DNA of 64,000 nucleotides from Chthonomonas sp. (GCA_016788425.1 JAEURQ010000004.1:1-64000); one strand, 5' to 3'; shown: positions 9,089-17,594, counted from the first letter of the stretch. Notes: a model not told the origin generated them from the letters alone. Made by a program: numbers and translations.

Positions 9089-9802
9089 ATGACGCCGCGC
9101 GTTTACCGATGCCCCCGCGCTGACCAGCTGTGGCAAGCACAAGACCTCCAAATCCGGCCCGACGATTGGATTGACATCCCCTGGTCGGAGCCGTTTGTCG
9201 ACATCGAAGGGGACCCGAGCAAGCCGCCGCGCCACCAAACCCAGGTCAAAATCGCCTACGGCGAGCACGGTCTCATGATCCTTGCCCACATGCAAGGGCC
9301 GGAGATCTGGGCGACGCTCACCGAGCGCGACAGCGTCATTTTCCACGACAACGACATCGAGCTGTTCCTCGATCCCGATGGCGATGGCGAGCTGTATCTC
9401 GAGCTCGAAATGAACGCCCTCAACACGGTTTGGGATTTGGTGCTCGTGCGGTCCTATCGCAATGGCGGGCCGCCGCTGGATTCGTTCGACGTGAAGGGCT
9501 TGCAAACCGCGGTCCGGATTGATGGCGAACTCAACCTCGCCAACCCGGCGAACCTCGGCTGGTGGGCGCACATGCAAATCCCGTACCGCAGCCTTAAGGA
9601 ACTCGCCGGCAAGCAAAACTTCCCGCCGCAGCCCGGCGACGAATGGCGCATCAACTTCAGCCGGGTGCATTGGGATGCCGAAATCGTCGAGGGCCGCTGG
9701 CAAAAAGTCCCGGATCGGCCCGAGCACAATTGGGTGTGGTCGCCCATGGGCGAGGTGGATATGCACCTGCCCGATCGCTGGGGGCGGCTGCAGTTCGTCT
9801 AG
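9089..9802 (+). CDS. Carbohydrate-binding family 9-like protein
   Basis: A 237-residue protein that looks like one CBM9-like beta-sandwich. Characteristic parts are WIDIPWSEPFVDIEG, QVKIAYGEHGLMILAHM, FHDNDIELFLDPDGDG, YLELEMNALNTVWDL and WRINFSRVHWD. Such domains bind carbohydrate and in this phylum are often encoded as stand-alone proteins. No signal peptide is visible. I chose the ATG at 9089 because the earlier one at 9008 lies inside the tRNA-Lys promoter and adds a non-conserved, charged extension. The 3' end overlaps the convergent gene by 4 bases. Confidence 0.8.
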   Translation: MTPRVYRCPRADQLWQAQDLQIRPDDWIDIPWSEPFVDIEGDPSKPPRHQTQVKIAYGEHGLMILAHMQGPEIWATLTERDSVIFHDNDIELFLDPDGDGELYLELEMNALNTVWDLVLVRSYRNGGPPLDSFDVKGLQTAVRIDGELNLANPANLGWWAHMQIPYRSLKELAGKQNFPPQPGDEWRINFSRVHWDAEIVEGRWQKVPDRPEHNWVWSPMGEVDMHLPDRWGRLQFV

Positions 9803-10611
9803 CGCGGCATCACTTCAAACTGCGCGCCGAGCATTTGCCCGCGATACGAGAGCGTCCATTGGCCGTTGGCGTTGGCCTGCACGGTGCCGGCCAGCCGACC
9901 CTTGTTGCGCACGGTCACGCGGGCAAACGGCGAGGCAATTCCGCGCACCAAAAGCGTGCCGCCCATCGGCTGCACCTTAATCAGCACCGGTCGAATCGCG
10001 GTCCGCTTATCGCGGAATCCGCTCACGCTGGCGTGGCCGCCCAGGCCGCGCGCGGTCAACACGTTTGTGCCCACGATGGTCTTGGTCGAAAACGACCAAG
10101 CGCCCATTTCGTTCACCTCGGTGCGGGCCACGTCGCGCCCGTTGAGCAACAATCGCAGCGAGGTCCCCGGCTCGGCCAGGCCGTTTAGGGTCACCTCTTT
10201 GCCAAACTTTCCAAGCGGCGCCGGGTTCAAAATTGTGGGCCGGTTCGGGTCATAGACCATCAGTTCCAGCGAGGTCTTAAAGTCGCCGCTTTGCACGCTC
10301 AGGGTGTGCTCGCCGGGCGGTTGCGGCGGCAAGTGCGCCATCCATCGCCGGTCGGCGGTCGCGTGGGTCACGGCCAGGGTTTGGTCGCCCAGCCGAATCA
10401 CCACCTTGGCGTCGGCGGGGGCGATGCCGTTTAGGCTCACGCCGGTGGTTGGCAATCCGCGGGTGGGTTCCGTCGCGTCAAATACCAGCGGTTTGCCGTC
10501 GGCGGTTTTCAGCTCCTCCGGAAGGTCTTGGGCGGGTAGCGAAACAATGCCGACCAACATTCCCGCCGCGATCAGCGCTTTGGCCGTATCGATCCAGCCG
10601 TAGCTACTCAT
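9799..10611 (-). CDS. Exported protein with Ig-like repeats
   Basis: 270 residues. A hydrophobic N-terminal segment (about 9-27, ending SLPAQ) acts as signal or anchor. The rest is beta-rich with repeated bacterial Ig-like elements: TTGVSLNGIAPADAKVVIRLG, then a related copy around KEVTLNGLAEPGTSLRLLLNG with an NEMGAWSFS segment, then a third around GTLLVRGIASPFARVTVRN followed by ANGQWTLSY. Such domains usually decorate envelope proteins. The gene starts inside the end of the upstream 183-aa gene (8-base overlap), so they are an operon and may work together at the envelope. No enzymatic motif is seen. Confidence 0.7.
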   Translation of the reverse strand: MSSYGWIDTAKALIAAGMLVGIVSLPAQDLPEELKTADGKPLVFDATEPTRGLPTTGVSLNGIAPADAKVVIRLGDQTLAVTHATADRRWMAHLPPQPPGEHTLSVQSGDFKTSLELMVYDPNRPTILNPAPLGKFGKEVTLNGLAEPGTSLRLLLNGRDVARTEVNEMGAWSFSTKTIVGTNVLTARGLGGHASVSGFRDKRTAIRPVLIKVQPMGGTLLVRGIASPFARVTVRNKGRLAGTVQANANGQWTLSYRGQMLGAQFEVMPR

Positions 10612-11155
10612 GCGGCTGCTCCATGGCTTCGGCGGCGTAAATCGCGGCCGCTCGTCGCCAACTCAAAAAGTCCAGGTTTTGCCATTCCTGCGGGTGAATG
10701 ATGTCGCGCAGGCGCTCTTCGCTGGTCGCCGCAAGATCGCTGTACTTGAGAATCCCCGATTCCCAAAGCCGCTGCTGATACACCGGGCCGATGCCCTCAA
10801 TGCGCTCGAAAATGTCCTTGACAATCGCCACTACTTTGGTCGATCGGGTCTCGTGAATCTCCTTAATCGCCTGGTCCAATCGCCATTGGTTCGACCGCAC
10901 GCCGAGGCGTAGCTCGTCGTTTTCCTGCTTCAGTTGGCTCAGGGTGTGGGTCAGTCGCACGTTCTCGTCGCGCAGCTTCATCACGTCCTCGTTTTCGCCT
11001 TCATATATGGTGGGCGTCGGTTCGGCGGGAGTGGACACGGGCGCCGGGACGGGTTCGGGCTGCTGGCGAAGCCTGCGCCGCAAAATCGCGACGTCCACCA
11101 GCCATTCCAAAAGGAACCCCGCCAGCAGGCCAATCAGTGCGCTCCGCCAATCCAT
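10604..11155 (-). CDS. Membrane-anchored coiled-coil protein with helix-hairpin-helix-like domain
   Basis: 183 residues. One N-terminal membrane helix (ALIGLLAGFLLEWLVDVAIL) is followed by a Pro-rich linker, a coiled coil (about 55-110) and a C-terminal motif FERIEGIGPVYQQRLWESGILKYSDLA. That motif matches the helix-hairpin-helix-like fold found at the ends of several small bacterial membrane proteins. Function is unknown. It is the first gene of a two-gene minus-strand operon. Confidence 0.7.
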   Translation of the reverse strand: MDWRSALIGLLAGFLLEWLVDVAILRRRLRQQPEPVPAPVSTPAEPTPTIYEGENEDVMKLRDENVRLTHTLSQLKQENDELRLGVRSNQWRLDQAIKEIHETRSTKVVAIVKDIFERIEGIGPVYQQRLWESGILKYSDLAATSEERLRDIIHPQEWQNLDFLSWRRAAAIYAAEAMEQPHE

Positions 11156-11206
11156 GTGGCAAGTATGGCAAACCGCTTGCGGTTCTCAAGCTAGTAGTTT
11201 TGCTGG

Positions 11207-11234
11207 GTGACATGGAGTGCATCTTTTGTATAAT
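11207..11234 (+). promoter_or_regulatory. Promoter of the 11243 prepilin gene, apparently leaderless
   Basis: GTGACA (11207-11212), 16 bases, then TATAAT (11229-11234). The GTG start codon at 11243 is 8 bases after the -10, about where transcription should begin, so the mRNA probably lacks a leader. Confidence 0.6.
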
Positions 11235-11242
11235 GCGGGTAA

Positions 11243-11785
11243 GTGAAGTTGCGCCGAGCATTTACCTTAATGGAGGTGATCACCGTCATGGCGATCATCG
11301 CGATTTTGGCCGCCATCGCGGCGCCGCATCTGGCCTCGGCGCGACAGCGCGCTGAGCAAACGGTGACCGTCAACCACCTGAGGCAATCCGCGATGGCGCT
11401 GAGTCTCTATCGCAGTGAAAACGATGGCGACGGCAAACTTGGTAAGCCGACGCAAATGGGACTGCCGCCTCTGAAGACGTTCGCTTTCCAGTTCGGCGAC
11501 CGATTCATGCGCCCGCTCCCCTGTAGCTATCGCAAGTCATCGGACTACATTTATTGGGCGCTGGACTTTTCCCGCCCCGAAGAAGACCCCGAGCCGTGGG
11601 AGTGGGTCGTCGCGCAAACGGGCGAGCAATCGCCGCTCATTTCCACTACGGACTGTACCGACCCAGGCATCAACCGGCTCAGCGTTTACGAGCGAAAGCT
11701 CGGTCTGGCGGTGCAGTTGGACCTCGGCTTGATCCGGCGCACGCGCACTGGCAACGACAGTAGATTGGCGTGGTGGAAGGATTGA
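11243..11785 (+). CDS. Type IV pilin-like / pseudopilin protein
   Basis: 180 residues with a class III prepilin leader: [36 protein letters not shown]. Cleavage would be before the Phe, leaving the hydrophobic N-terminal helix with the conserved Glu at +5. The C-terminal globular part is short and has two Cys (CSYRK, TTDCTD). The start is GTG; no earlier start is credible because the -10 box lies just upstream. It overlaps the next gene by 16 bases. Confidence 0.8.
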   Translation: MKLRRAFTLMEVITVMAIIAILAAIAAPHLASARQRAEQTVTVNHLRQSAMALSLYRSENDGDGKLGKPTQMGLPPLKTFAFQFGDRFMRPLPCSYRKSSDYIYWALDFSRPEEDPEPWEWVVAQTGEQSPLISTTDCTDPGINRLSVYERKLGLAVQLDLGLIRRTRTGNDSRLAWWKD

Positions 11786-12474
11786 AAACGCCCATAAAAG
11801 TCCTGCGGGTGTTGGCGGTGTTGTCGATTGTGGCGAGCTTCGGCATCATCTACTGGGTTTATCAGGGGCCAGACAGCGTCCGAGGTGCCGCCCGCAGGCT
11901 CGGCACATGCCTGGCGAAGGAGGATGTTGAGTGCATCATGTCCTTCGCCACGCCGGAAGAACTGGCGCAGTATGACCTGACGCCGGCGCAGGCGAAGAAG
12001 GTGGTGCGGGACATGCTCCAACTCCGCCGAACCCGCGCCAAATACGATGGTGGCAACCAAAAGGTTTTTGCCGAAGCCACCGATAGCGAGAGCCCAAACC
12101 CGGAGTTGGGAGTGGCATCGGTCGTGGTGCCGCTCAAGTTGCATCGTGGCGGCGAAACTGCCTGGGGCACATTTGTAACACGGGTGGACCGCAAGCCGGT
12201 CGCGCCGGAACTGATCACCAGCATGATCACCTCGTTTATAACGGACGAACCCACCCCCGCCAAGGCCGATCCGAAGCTCGCCAAGATTCTGCGCATGATT
12301 CGGTTTGCCGAGCAAACCGGCCCCGCGTTGGAGCGCATTGGTGCCCGCGGAATATGGCGAAGCGATGAACTGCGCCTGATGTCGTTTGCTGAGTACGCCG
12401 CCCGCTACCGCCGCTCGGTCGAAGGCATGCCCGGCGGACGCGAGCAGCTAGCCCTTCTGAACGAGCTCAATTAA
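11770..12474 (+). CDS. Membrane-anchored protein of unknown function
   Basis: 234 residues with a GTG start inside the 3' end of the prepilin gene. One N-terminal membrane helix (VLRVLAVLSIVASFGIIYWVY) is followed by a soluble domain of mixed structure, including a segment (about 40-80) with SFATPEELAQYDLTPAQAKKVV. I do not recognise the family. Coupling to the prepilin suggests an envelope or pilus-related role, from position only. Its last 27 bases overlap the convergent VOC gene. Confidence 0.65.
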   Translation: MVEGLKTPIKVLRVLAVLSIVASFGIIYWVYQGPDSVRGAARRLGTCLAKEDVECIMSFATPEELAQYDLTPAQAKKVVRDMLQLRRTRAKYDGGNQKVFAEATDSESPNPELGVASVVVPLKLHRGGETAWGTFVTRVDRKPVAPELITSMITSFITDEPTPAKADPKLAKILRMIRFAEQTGPALERIGARGIWRSDELRLMSFAEYAARYRRSVEGMPGGREQLALLNELN

Positions 12475-12858
12475 GTTGCCAAAGGGGTCGCGGAAAAACA
12501 CGTACCGATAGCCGAACGGGGGCACCGGCGTAATCTCGCTGATGACCTCAATGCCGTTGGCCCGGGCTTCGGCGACGGCCGCCTCAATGTCGGCGGTCTC
12601 CAGGGCAAAGTGCCGCCAACCTTCGTAGGGCAAACTTGCGCCGACGTCGCAGTGCTCGGGTTCGGTGCGGCGCGCATCGGGCGTGCCGAACAGCTCGATG
12701 ATCGCGCCTCCCGGATGCGAAATCAGCACAATTTCGAGCGTGCCGACCGCCACCCGTCGCACGTCGCCAAAGCCCAATCGGTCGCAATACCAAGTGATGG
12801 CCGCCTCCAAATCGGGCACGGTGAGTCCAATGTGGTGAGCGACGCCTAAAGATTGCAT
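12448..12858 (-). CDS. VOC (glyoxalase/dioxygenase superfamily) protein
   Basis: 136 residues spanning a complete vicinal-oxygen-chelate unit with two beta-alpha-beta-beta-beta modules. They are HHIGLTVPDLEAAITWYCDRLGF, then IIELFG, WRHFALETADIEAAVAEARANG and FFRDPFGNLIELVQ. Metal-ligand candidates are the first His (HIGL), Glu (IIELF), His (WRHF) and Glu (LIEL). The substrate cannot be told. I placed the start at 12858 because the 37 residues upstream in the frame are not conserved-looking. Confidence 0.85.
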   Translation of the reverse strand: MQSLGVAHHIGLTVPDLEAAITWYCDRLGFGDVRRVAVGTLEIVLISHPGGAIIELFGTPDARRTEPEHCDVGASLPYEGWRHFALETADIEAAVAEARANGIEVISEITPVPPFGYRYVFFRDPFGNLIELVQKG

Positions 12859-12934
12859 AAGAAAATTATGGCGGGCCCTAAAGATTTCGGCGCGGCGAAC
12901 CGTTATCCAATTGAGGCCCCTTGGGCCAAGCAGA

Positions 12935-13010
12935 AAAAGGCAACCCTGGGGGCGACCCCTTGGACGCAAAGCCTAGGATCTCGCCGACGCGAGACAGCCG
13001 GGACGCCTGT
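12935..13010 (+). ncRNA. c-di-GMP-I (GEMM) riboswitch
   Basis: The run AAAAAGGCAACC (from 12934) and GGACGCAAAGCCT (12962-12974) are the GEMM hallmarks. AGGC (12938-12941) pairs with GCCT (12971-12974). Between them is a hairpin capped by the GNRA loop GCGA (12952-12955 region). The second helix is TCTCGC/GCGAGA, with CAGCCGGGACGCC closing the aptamer. A good Shine-Dalgarno (GGAGG at 13021) lies just downstream, so control may act on translation. It sits directly in front of the FlgM-like gene. Confidence 0.85.
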
Positions 13011-13030
13011 TTGAGATTTCGGAGGAAACA

Positions 13031-13297
13031 ATGAGAATTTCAGACATTGAATTGAAGAAGGTCGTTGAGACCCAAGGCTACGCGATGGTCGAAGCCGATC
13101 ACGGCTTTGAGCCCTCCCCTCGAGAGAGCGACATGGAAATGATTCGAGAACTCACCGCGAAGGTCATTGCGATGCCCGACCGCGAAGAGATGATCGCCGA
13201 CCTGAAAGAGCGCATTGCTCGCGGCGAATACAATCCCGCTGGTTCGGACATTGCCGACACGATGATTCGGCGATCGATCGCCGACCGTATTCGGTAA
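13031..13297 (+). CDS. flgM: FlgM-like anti-sigma-28 factor
   Basis: 88 residues. The C-terminal half matches the FlgM sigma-28-binding region: ELTAKVIAMPDREEMIADLKERIARGEYNPAGSDIADTMIRRSIAD. FlgM holds flagellar sigma factor FliA inactive until the hook is finished. No other flagellar gene is in the window. The start follows GGAGGAAACA and lies 20 bases after the c-di-GMP riboswitch, linking it to motile/sessile control. The N-terminal 40 residues are not distinctive. Confidence 0.75.
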   Translation: MRISDIELKKVVETQGYAMVEADHGFEPSPRESDMEMIRELTAKVIAMPDREEMIADLKERIARGEYNPAGSDIADTMIRRSIADRIR

Positions 13298-13370
13298 CCC
13301 GGTTCGAGTTGGATGACGTCATAGTGTGGAGGTCTCCTGCGCGGCGGTGGTGCTTACTGAGTCAGGTGCA

Positions 13371-13460
13371 GTCCGTGTTCGCTTCCGCTGACGGTGGCGA
13401 AAGTGCGCTTGAAGGCAACTCTCCACGGACCTAAGAGCCGCACCGGCTCTCAAGTGTTTT
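13371..13460 (+). ncRNA. Possible structured RNA with terminator-like hairpin
   Basis: In a gene-free stretch, GTCCGTG (13371-13377) pairs with CACGGAC (13424-13430). Inside it TTCGC (13378-13382) pairs with GCGAA (13397-13401), enclosing CCG/CGG. Then AGAGCCG / CGGCTCT (13434-13440, 13444-13450) forms a 7-bp hairpin followed shortly by TTTT. The layered stems plus a terminator-like end suggest a small RNA or a leader. It does not match SRP, 6S or tmRNA hallmarks that I know. No clear promoter is visible. Confidence 0.3.
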
Positions 13461-13541
13461 GTCTTCCGGTCACCGCTCAATAAGGTGGGTGGGCTACAAT
13501 GACTGCACCCCACCCAATTCAGCTGAGCCCGAGGCGACTAC

Positions 13542-13781
13542 TTAATTCTCGCTCAGAATGAGTAGGATTGCAGCCGCTGACAGGCTAAAGGCGATTGAAA
13601 GACAGGTGTAGATGTGACCAGCGTAAAGCCTGGCATAACCGCAAGTGACTGCGGTGGAGCCTCCACAACTGAAGGCCGCGCTGACTAATGCAAGTCGTAG
13701 TGACAAGGCATGTTCTGATGTGGATTGTTTCATAGTCATCCCCACTAACTTGGAGACTCGCCCTGCGCGAACTTGGTTCAA
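13542..13781 (-). CDS. Possible small membrane protein
   Basis: Up to 79 residues; a later Met at residue 15 or 17 is also possible. The second half is hydrophobic (RLALVSAAFSCGGSTAVTCG, then YTCLSIAFSLSAAAILLIL), consistent with two membrane helices. There is no recognisable family and the ribosome site is weak, so this may be chance. The flanks 13461-13541 and 13782-14033 show nothing else I can support beyond AT-rich sequence. Confidence 0.3.
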   Translation of the reverse strand: MNQVRAGRVSKLVGMTMKQSTSEHALSLRLALVSAAFSCGGSTAVTCGYARLYAGHIYTCLSIAFSLSAAAILLILSEN

Positions 13782-14033
13782 TAATTTTGTGCAAAATGCA
13801 CATAAAGATTCCAGATGGATTTCATGACCGAGATATTGGCAAATATTGCATTAAATTGTCTATCAAGTGTATTAAAAGACGCTAGATTGCACGCGCTTGC
13901 TCATCAGTCGCGAGCCGCCAATTTGCGGCGATAGAGAAGGTTGTTTCAGGAATACGGATTCACGAGCAATTCTTGATGCATTGGATCAAAATTGCATCTA
14001 TTGTCGTCTGAAGATTAATGGAGAAAAAATGAA

Positions 14034-15824
14034 ATGAGCCTTGCCAAGCAGAATTACGAGCATTCAACATCTTTTCCGTCTATCGGACGGGCAGTGAAAA
14101 CACTAACCACCGCAGTCTCGGACCAGTTGGGCAGAAAGCTTCTTGACTTGTATCCAGTGTTTGCGAAGCGAGAGGGGGGGAATGGTCGCACGCCATACGA
14201 GTCGATCACCAAAGGGAGAGAAAAGCGCCTTGCGAGGTACCTGATCGTCGCAGATTCACTGAGGGCGTTGGTGGATGAGCCTAGCGAGAGCGTATTGGCT
14301 GCCTACGAAGAAACAAAAAGGCTGGTTGCGGCGGCTGAGGTTGTTGCCGAGGGCGTGACTCTGGGCGCTCTGCCTGCTGCGTCCGGCCGCACGACATCTG
14401 TCCGCGGTTTGATCGTCAAGAAAGATCCCGGTCTTGCATTCGTGAAGCTATGCGAATTGAAGGCACCAGAAGATTTCTCAGAACTGAGGGAGTTTCAGGC
14501 AAAACTGCGCGACTCGATTTCGATGCTCAACCCGGCACAGGCAGCACAGCGTGAGCAAGGCATATTGGATGCAGTGCTAGGGGGACATCTTTACGGCGCC
14601 ACATCTCATTCTAAACGGGATATCACGGAGTTGGTTCGCCAACATCAGGAAAATGAACGGACTTCCAAGTGGCTAGTCTCATGCCGCTCGCGCCTAGCGA
14701 ATTTGAAGTTCCCTGCCCCATATCGAGACTCGTGGAGGTTTCTGGACCAGATTTTGGCCGGATCGTCAACTGCGGGGCGAGACCGTTCCGAGCCGAAGTC
14801 GTCGTTTCGCGGGGAGCACGCGATACTCATAGATCATCAGCACGATACCGCCGCTCAGCGGCTTGCGCCCGCGACATCAACCAGCCAGTGGGAGAATGTA
14901 CGGCGATTTTCTCGTCCTCTCCATACGCTCTATTCCCGGCAATGTTGTTTCGATTCAGCAGCGGCACCCCAAAAAGTGTCTCACCGCATTAAGGGCTTAT
15001 TGCCTAGTCTGATTCGTGCATTATCTGACGAGCAGGTCCTCCTTCACGATAAAGAGATTTGTTGCGCCGATGTTGCTCCAACCGCTCTCAATGCCAACAT
15101 TCCGGTTTACAAAACAACGTACTTTGCTGCAACTCTGTCGACCAGATCTGTCGCGCTCGATGCTTACAGTGAGGACGGCGCCAGAACGTTTGACGGTCTT
15201 GGTATGGTGGAAGAAGATGGTACTTGGCTCCTTTTGAGGTCAAATCATACGATCAAGCCTCTTCTTGTCATGGTGCTCCTTGTTACAAACGATTCCCAAG
15301 TGATCTTTAGCTTGCCGAGGTCCTGCGGGCACTCGAGTGCAAAAACATGGTTGCCAACCATCAGTGGATACATGATTCCCGAGGATTTCAACAGTAAGTC
15401 CGAACTTGTTTCAGCTGTGCATGCTTGCAGCCAGCGGATGCTGAGAAGTTCTGCCGTGCCCTCAGTCGACTACGACATCCAGTGCACTGGCTTCGGCCTC
15501 GACGCGTGCTATGGGCTTCGACCAACCTTTTTTGTGCTTGCTCGGACGAAGACTGTAGAAAGTTCCCAGTATGTGGAATGCGCGTCAGATCCTAGCACGA
15601 TTTTTCGTTACCATAGCTTAGTTGCAGACAACCCACAAGTTTCGTTTAATGAACTGCTTAACCTGCCACGGTATGCGCATGCGGACATGCTGCAGGCCAG
15701 CTTCTACTTTGCCCGCCAGTACTTTGAACTTCTTCGTAGGCTCGGATTGCCGGCAAGCGTTGATGCGATCGGAAAGCTAAGCTGGGCTGGCCAAGAGCCT
15801 GGGGAAGGTGGGGACACCAGTTAA
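14034..15824 (+). CDS. ORFan protein of 596 aa, low GC
   Basis: I do not recognise this protein. Residues 1-130 look helical and charged, about 130-290 helical with many Arg/Lys, and the C-terminal half is beta-rich with several Cys (ALSDEQVLLHDKEICCAD, SLPRSCGHSS, FGLDACYGLRPTFFVLA). There is no signal peptide or membrane helix, and no motif of a nuclease, ATPase or protease. Codon and base use are visibly unlike the neighbours, suggesting transfer. A Shine-Dalgarno (ATGGAGAA) sits about 10 bases before the ATG. It stands alone between two gaps. Confidence 0.6.
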   Translation: MSLAKQNYEHSTSFPSIGRAVKTLTTAVSDQLGRKLLDLYPVFAKREGGNGRTPYESITKGREKRLARYLIVADSLRALVDEPSESVLAAYEETKRLVAAAEVVAEGVTLGALPAASGRTTSVRGLIVKKDPGLAFVKLCELKAPEDFSELREFQAKLRDSISMLNPAQAAQREQGILDAVLGGHLYGATSHSKRDITELVRQHQENERTSKWLVSCRSRLANLKFPAPYRDSWRFLDQILAGSSTAGRDRSEPKSSFRGEHAILIDHQHDTAAQRLAPATSTSQWENVRRFSRPLHTLYSRQCCFDSAAAPQKVSHRIKGLLPSLIRALSDEQVLLHDKEICCADVAPTALNANIPVYKTTYFAATLSTRSVALDAYSEDGARTFDGLGMVEEDGTWLLLRSNHTIKPLLVMVLLVTNDSQVIFSLPRSCGHSSAKTWLPTISGYMIPEDFNSKSELVSAVHACSQRMLRSSAVPSVDYDIQCTGFGLDACYGLRPTFFVLARTKTVESSQYVECASDPSTIFRYHSLVADNPQVSFNELLNLPRYAHADMLQASFYFARQYFELLRRLGLPASVDAIGKLSWAGQEPGEGGDTS

Positions 15825-15940
15825 GTTGACCAAGAGTGAAGGCTCTGTCGGGGGTTATCCCCTTCCACTTGTTGGTGCCGCTCGAATCAGGACTCAAGTC
15901 GAAAGCGGAACGTCAGCGATCCGACCGAGAAACAGCGCCC

Positions 15941-15962
15941 AACGTTAACGTTCGCTTAAGCG
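15941..15962. repeat. Two abutting perfect palindromes
   Basis: AACGTTAACGTT (15941-15952) is directly followed by CGCTTAAGCG (15953-15962). Both are perfect palindromes. They lie in the 227-bp gap between the ORFan gene and the dockerin-type gene and could be operators or a recombination scar. A small GGGG/CCCC hairpin lies nearer the ORFan stop, near 15855. Confidence 0.35.
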
Positions 15963-16051
15963 GATGTTAAATGAAACCGCGCACAACAAACCCTTAAACT
16001 TCCCGCGAAACACTCGTCCTCGGGGGCCGAAACGGCAACCCGGAGACGACC

Positions 16052-17536
16052 ATGAAAACGGGATCCATTCTATTTCTTGCCGCTGTTGCGACAAATGCCT
16101 TCGCCAATTTCACGGCGGGCAACCTTGTGGTGGCCACGATCGGTGACGCGGGTGCGGACAACCTGAACCAGCCGGTTCAACTGCTGCAATACACCAAGTC
16201 CGGTTCGGCCGTCGGTTCGCCGCTGAGCCTCAACAACCTCGGCAGCCGCAACATCACCACCGACTGGGGCGAAACCTCGGAAGGCGCGCTCGAACTCTCG
16301 GCCAACGGTCAGTATCTGATGATCGCCGGTTACGACGAAGCCCCGCTCAGCGCGCTGTGGAACAAGTTCGACTCGGCCCGCGCCGTGGCTCGCATCAACC
16401 CGGCTGGTCAAGTCGAGTTCTCGAGTCCGTTTAGCCTGTACGATCAAAATCTGCAACTGGGCGACGGGGCTCGCGCAGTGGCCTCGCAAACCGGTAGCGA
16501 CTTTATTGTCACGGGCGGCGATGCTGGTCTTTACAAGGGCACCTTTGGCAACCCGACCGGCACGCAAGTGTTCAATCCGGCGCTCTCCACGCGCATGGCC
16601 AAGTACTTTGGCGGCAACTTCTACTTCAGCGGCTCCAACGCTTACTATGCGTCGGAATCCGGCAGTGGCGTCAACGGTCTGACCACCTGGTCGACCAACC
16701 CGGCCGATTCGTTTGCAAAGCCGGGCCTCTTCGCTACCCCGAACACGAATGGTGGCACGCCCGGCAGCGGCCGCGACTTCGAATTCGTGGATGCCAACAC
16801 CATGTACTACGCCACGTCTTCGGGCACTGTCGGTTTGGTCAAGATGGTTCGCACGGGCGGCGTGTGGAGCGAGGCGTATCGCCTGGCTGGCACCGGCTTC
16901 AACAGCATTGCGGTGGACACCAGCGGTCCGCAAAACGTGATCTACATCACGGGTTCGGCGGGCGCTGATCTCTTCAAGATCACGGACATGGGCACCGGCT
17001 TCTCGGCGACCACGAGCATCGCGACGGCTCCGGCCAACACCCGCTTCCGCGGCGTGAGTTTCGCTCCGACGAGCGGCGCGACGATCAGCGGTTCGATCAA
17101 CCTTGGCAGCTACGTAGGTAGCGTGTCGGGTAGCGCGACGGTGGCCGTCACGTTCCAACTGTTCGATTCCAGCAGCAACTTGGTGCAAACCTCGACGGTC
17201 AACGTCGCGCCGAGCGCCGGCATTGCTTCGTACTCGCTGCCGGTTACCGCGAGCGTTTCGGGTGCCGTCACCCTGCGCGCCGGTGCCGCCACTTGGCTGG
17301 TTCGCCCGGTCTCGACGACGATCGGCGCGACGAACGCTAACTTCGTGCTTCCGAACGGCGACGTCGTGAAGGACGGCATCGTGGACATCGCTGACTACTC
17401 GGCCCTCGCCGCCGCGTTCGACTCGAACTTTGGCGACGCCAACTACCTCGCCGGTGCTGACCTCAACAAGGACGGCATCGTGGATATCGCGGACTACTCG
17501 ACGCTGGCCGCCAGCTTCGACCTCGGCGACCTCTAA
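16052..17536 (+). CDS. Secreted repeat protein with C-terminal dockerin-like domain
   Basis: 494 residues. The signal peptide MKTGSILFLAAVATNAFA is followed by a long beta-rich, probably propeller-like region (about 20-340) with repeated G/S/N-rich strands and a beta-sandwich (about 345-425). The C-terminus holds two dockerin-type repeats: VVKDGIVDIADYSALAAAF, then DLNKDGIVDIADYSTLAASF; the second keeps the calcium-loop DxNxDG. Dockerins normally bind cohesins; in this phylum such ends are common on secreted proteins without a cellulosome. A terminator follows, then a prepilin gene. Confidence 0.75.
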   Translation: MKTGSILFLAAVATNAFANFTAGNLVVATIGDAGADNLNQPVQLLQYTKSGSAVGSPLSLNNLGSRNITTDWGETSEGALELSANGQYLMIAGYDEAPLSALWNKFDSARAVARINPAGQVEFSSPFSLYDQNLQLGDGARAVASQTGSDFIVTGGDAGLYKGTFGNPTGTQVFNPALSTRMAKYFGGNFYFSGSNAYYASESGSGVNGLTTWSTNPADSFAKPGLFATPNTNGGTPGSGRDFEFVDANTMYYATSSGTVGLVKMVRTGGVWSEAYRLAGTGFNSIAVDTSGPQNVIYITGSAGADLFKITDMGTGFSATTSIATAPANTRFRGVSFAPTSGATISGSINLGSYVGSVSGSATVAVTFQLFDSSSNLVQTSTVNVAPSAGIASYSLPVTASVSGAVTLRAGAATWLVRPVSTTIGATNANFVLPNGDVVKDGIVDIADYSALAAAFDSNFGDANYLAGADLNKDGIVDIADYSTLAASFDLGDL

Positions 17537-17546
17537 GACCAACCCT

Positions 17547-17577
17547 GCGAGGGCGGAGATTGTCCGCCCTCGCTTTT
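17547..17577 (+). terminator. Intrinsic terminator
   Basis: GCGAGGGCGGA (17547-17557) pairs perfectly with TCCGCCCTCGC (17563-17573) around a 5-base loop, followed by TTTT. It ends the dockerin gene transcript. Read-through would reach the prepilin gene 18 bases later. Confidence 0.85.
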
Positions 17578-17594
17578 CCACCTCCACAACCCCC

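Noticed and set aside
14034-15824. Toxin or defence function for the 596-aa ORFan
   Set aside because: No catalytic motif, ATPase or nuclease signature can be read, so any function would be invented.
15938-15971. Short attC-like pair GCCCAAC ... GTTAAAT beside the double palindrome
   Set aside because: The boxes match the loose consensus, but the site spans only 34 bases and the two boxes do not pair with each other beyond AAC/GTT.
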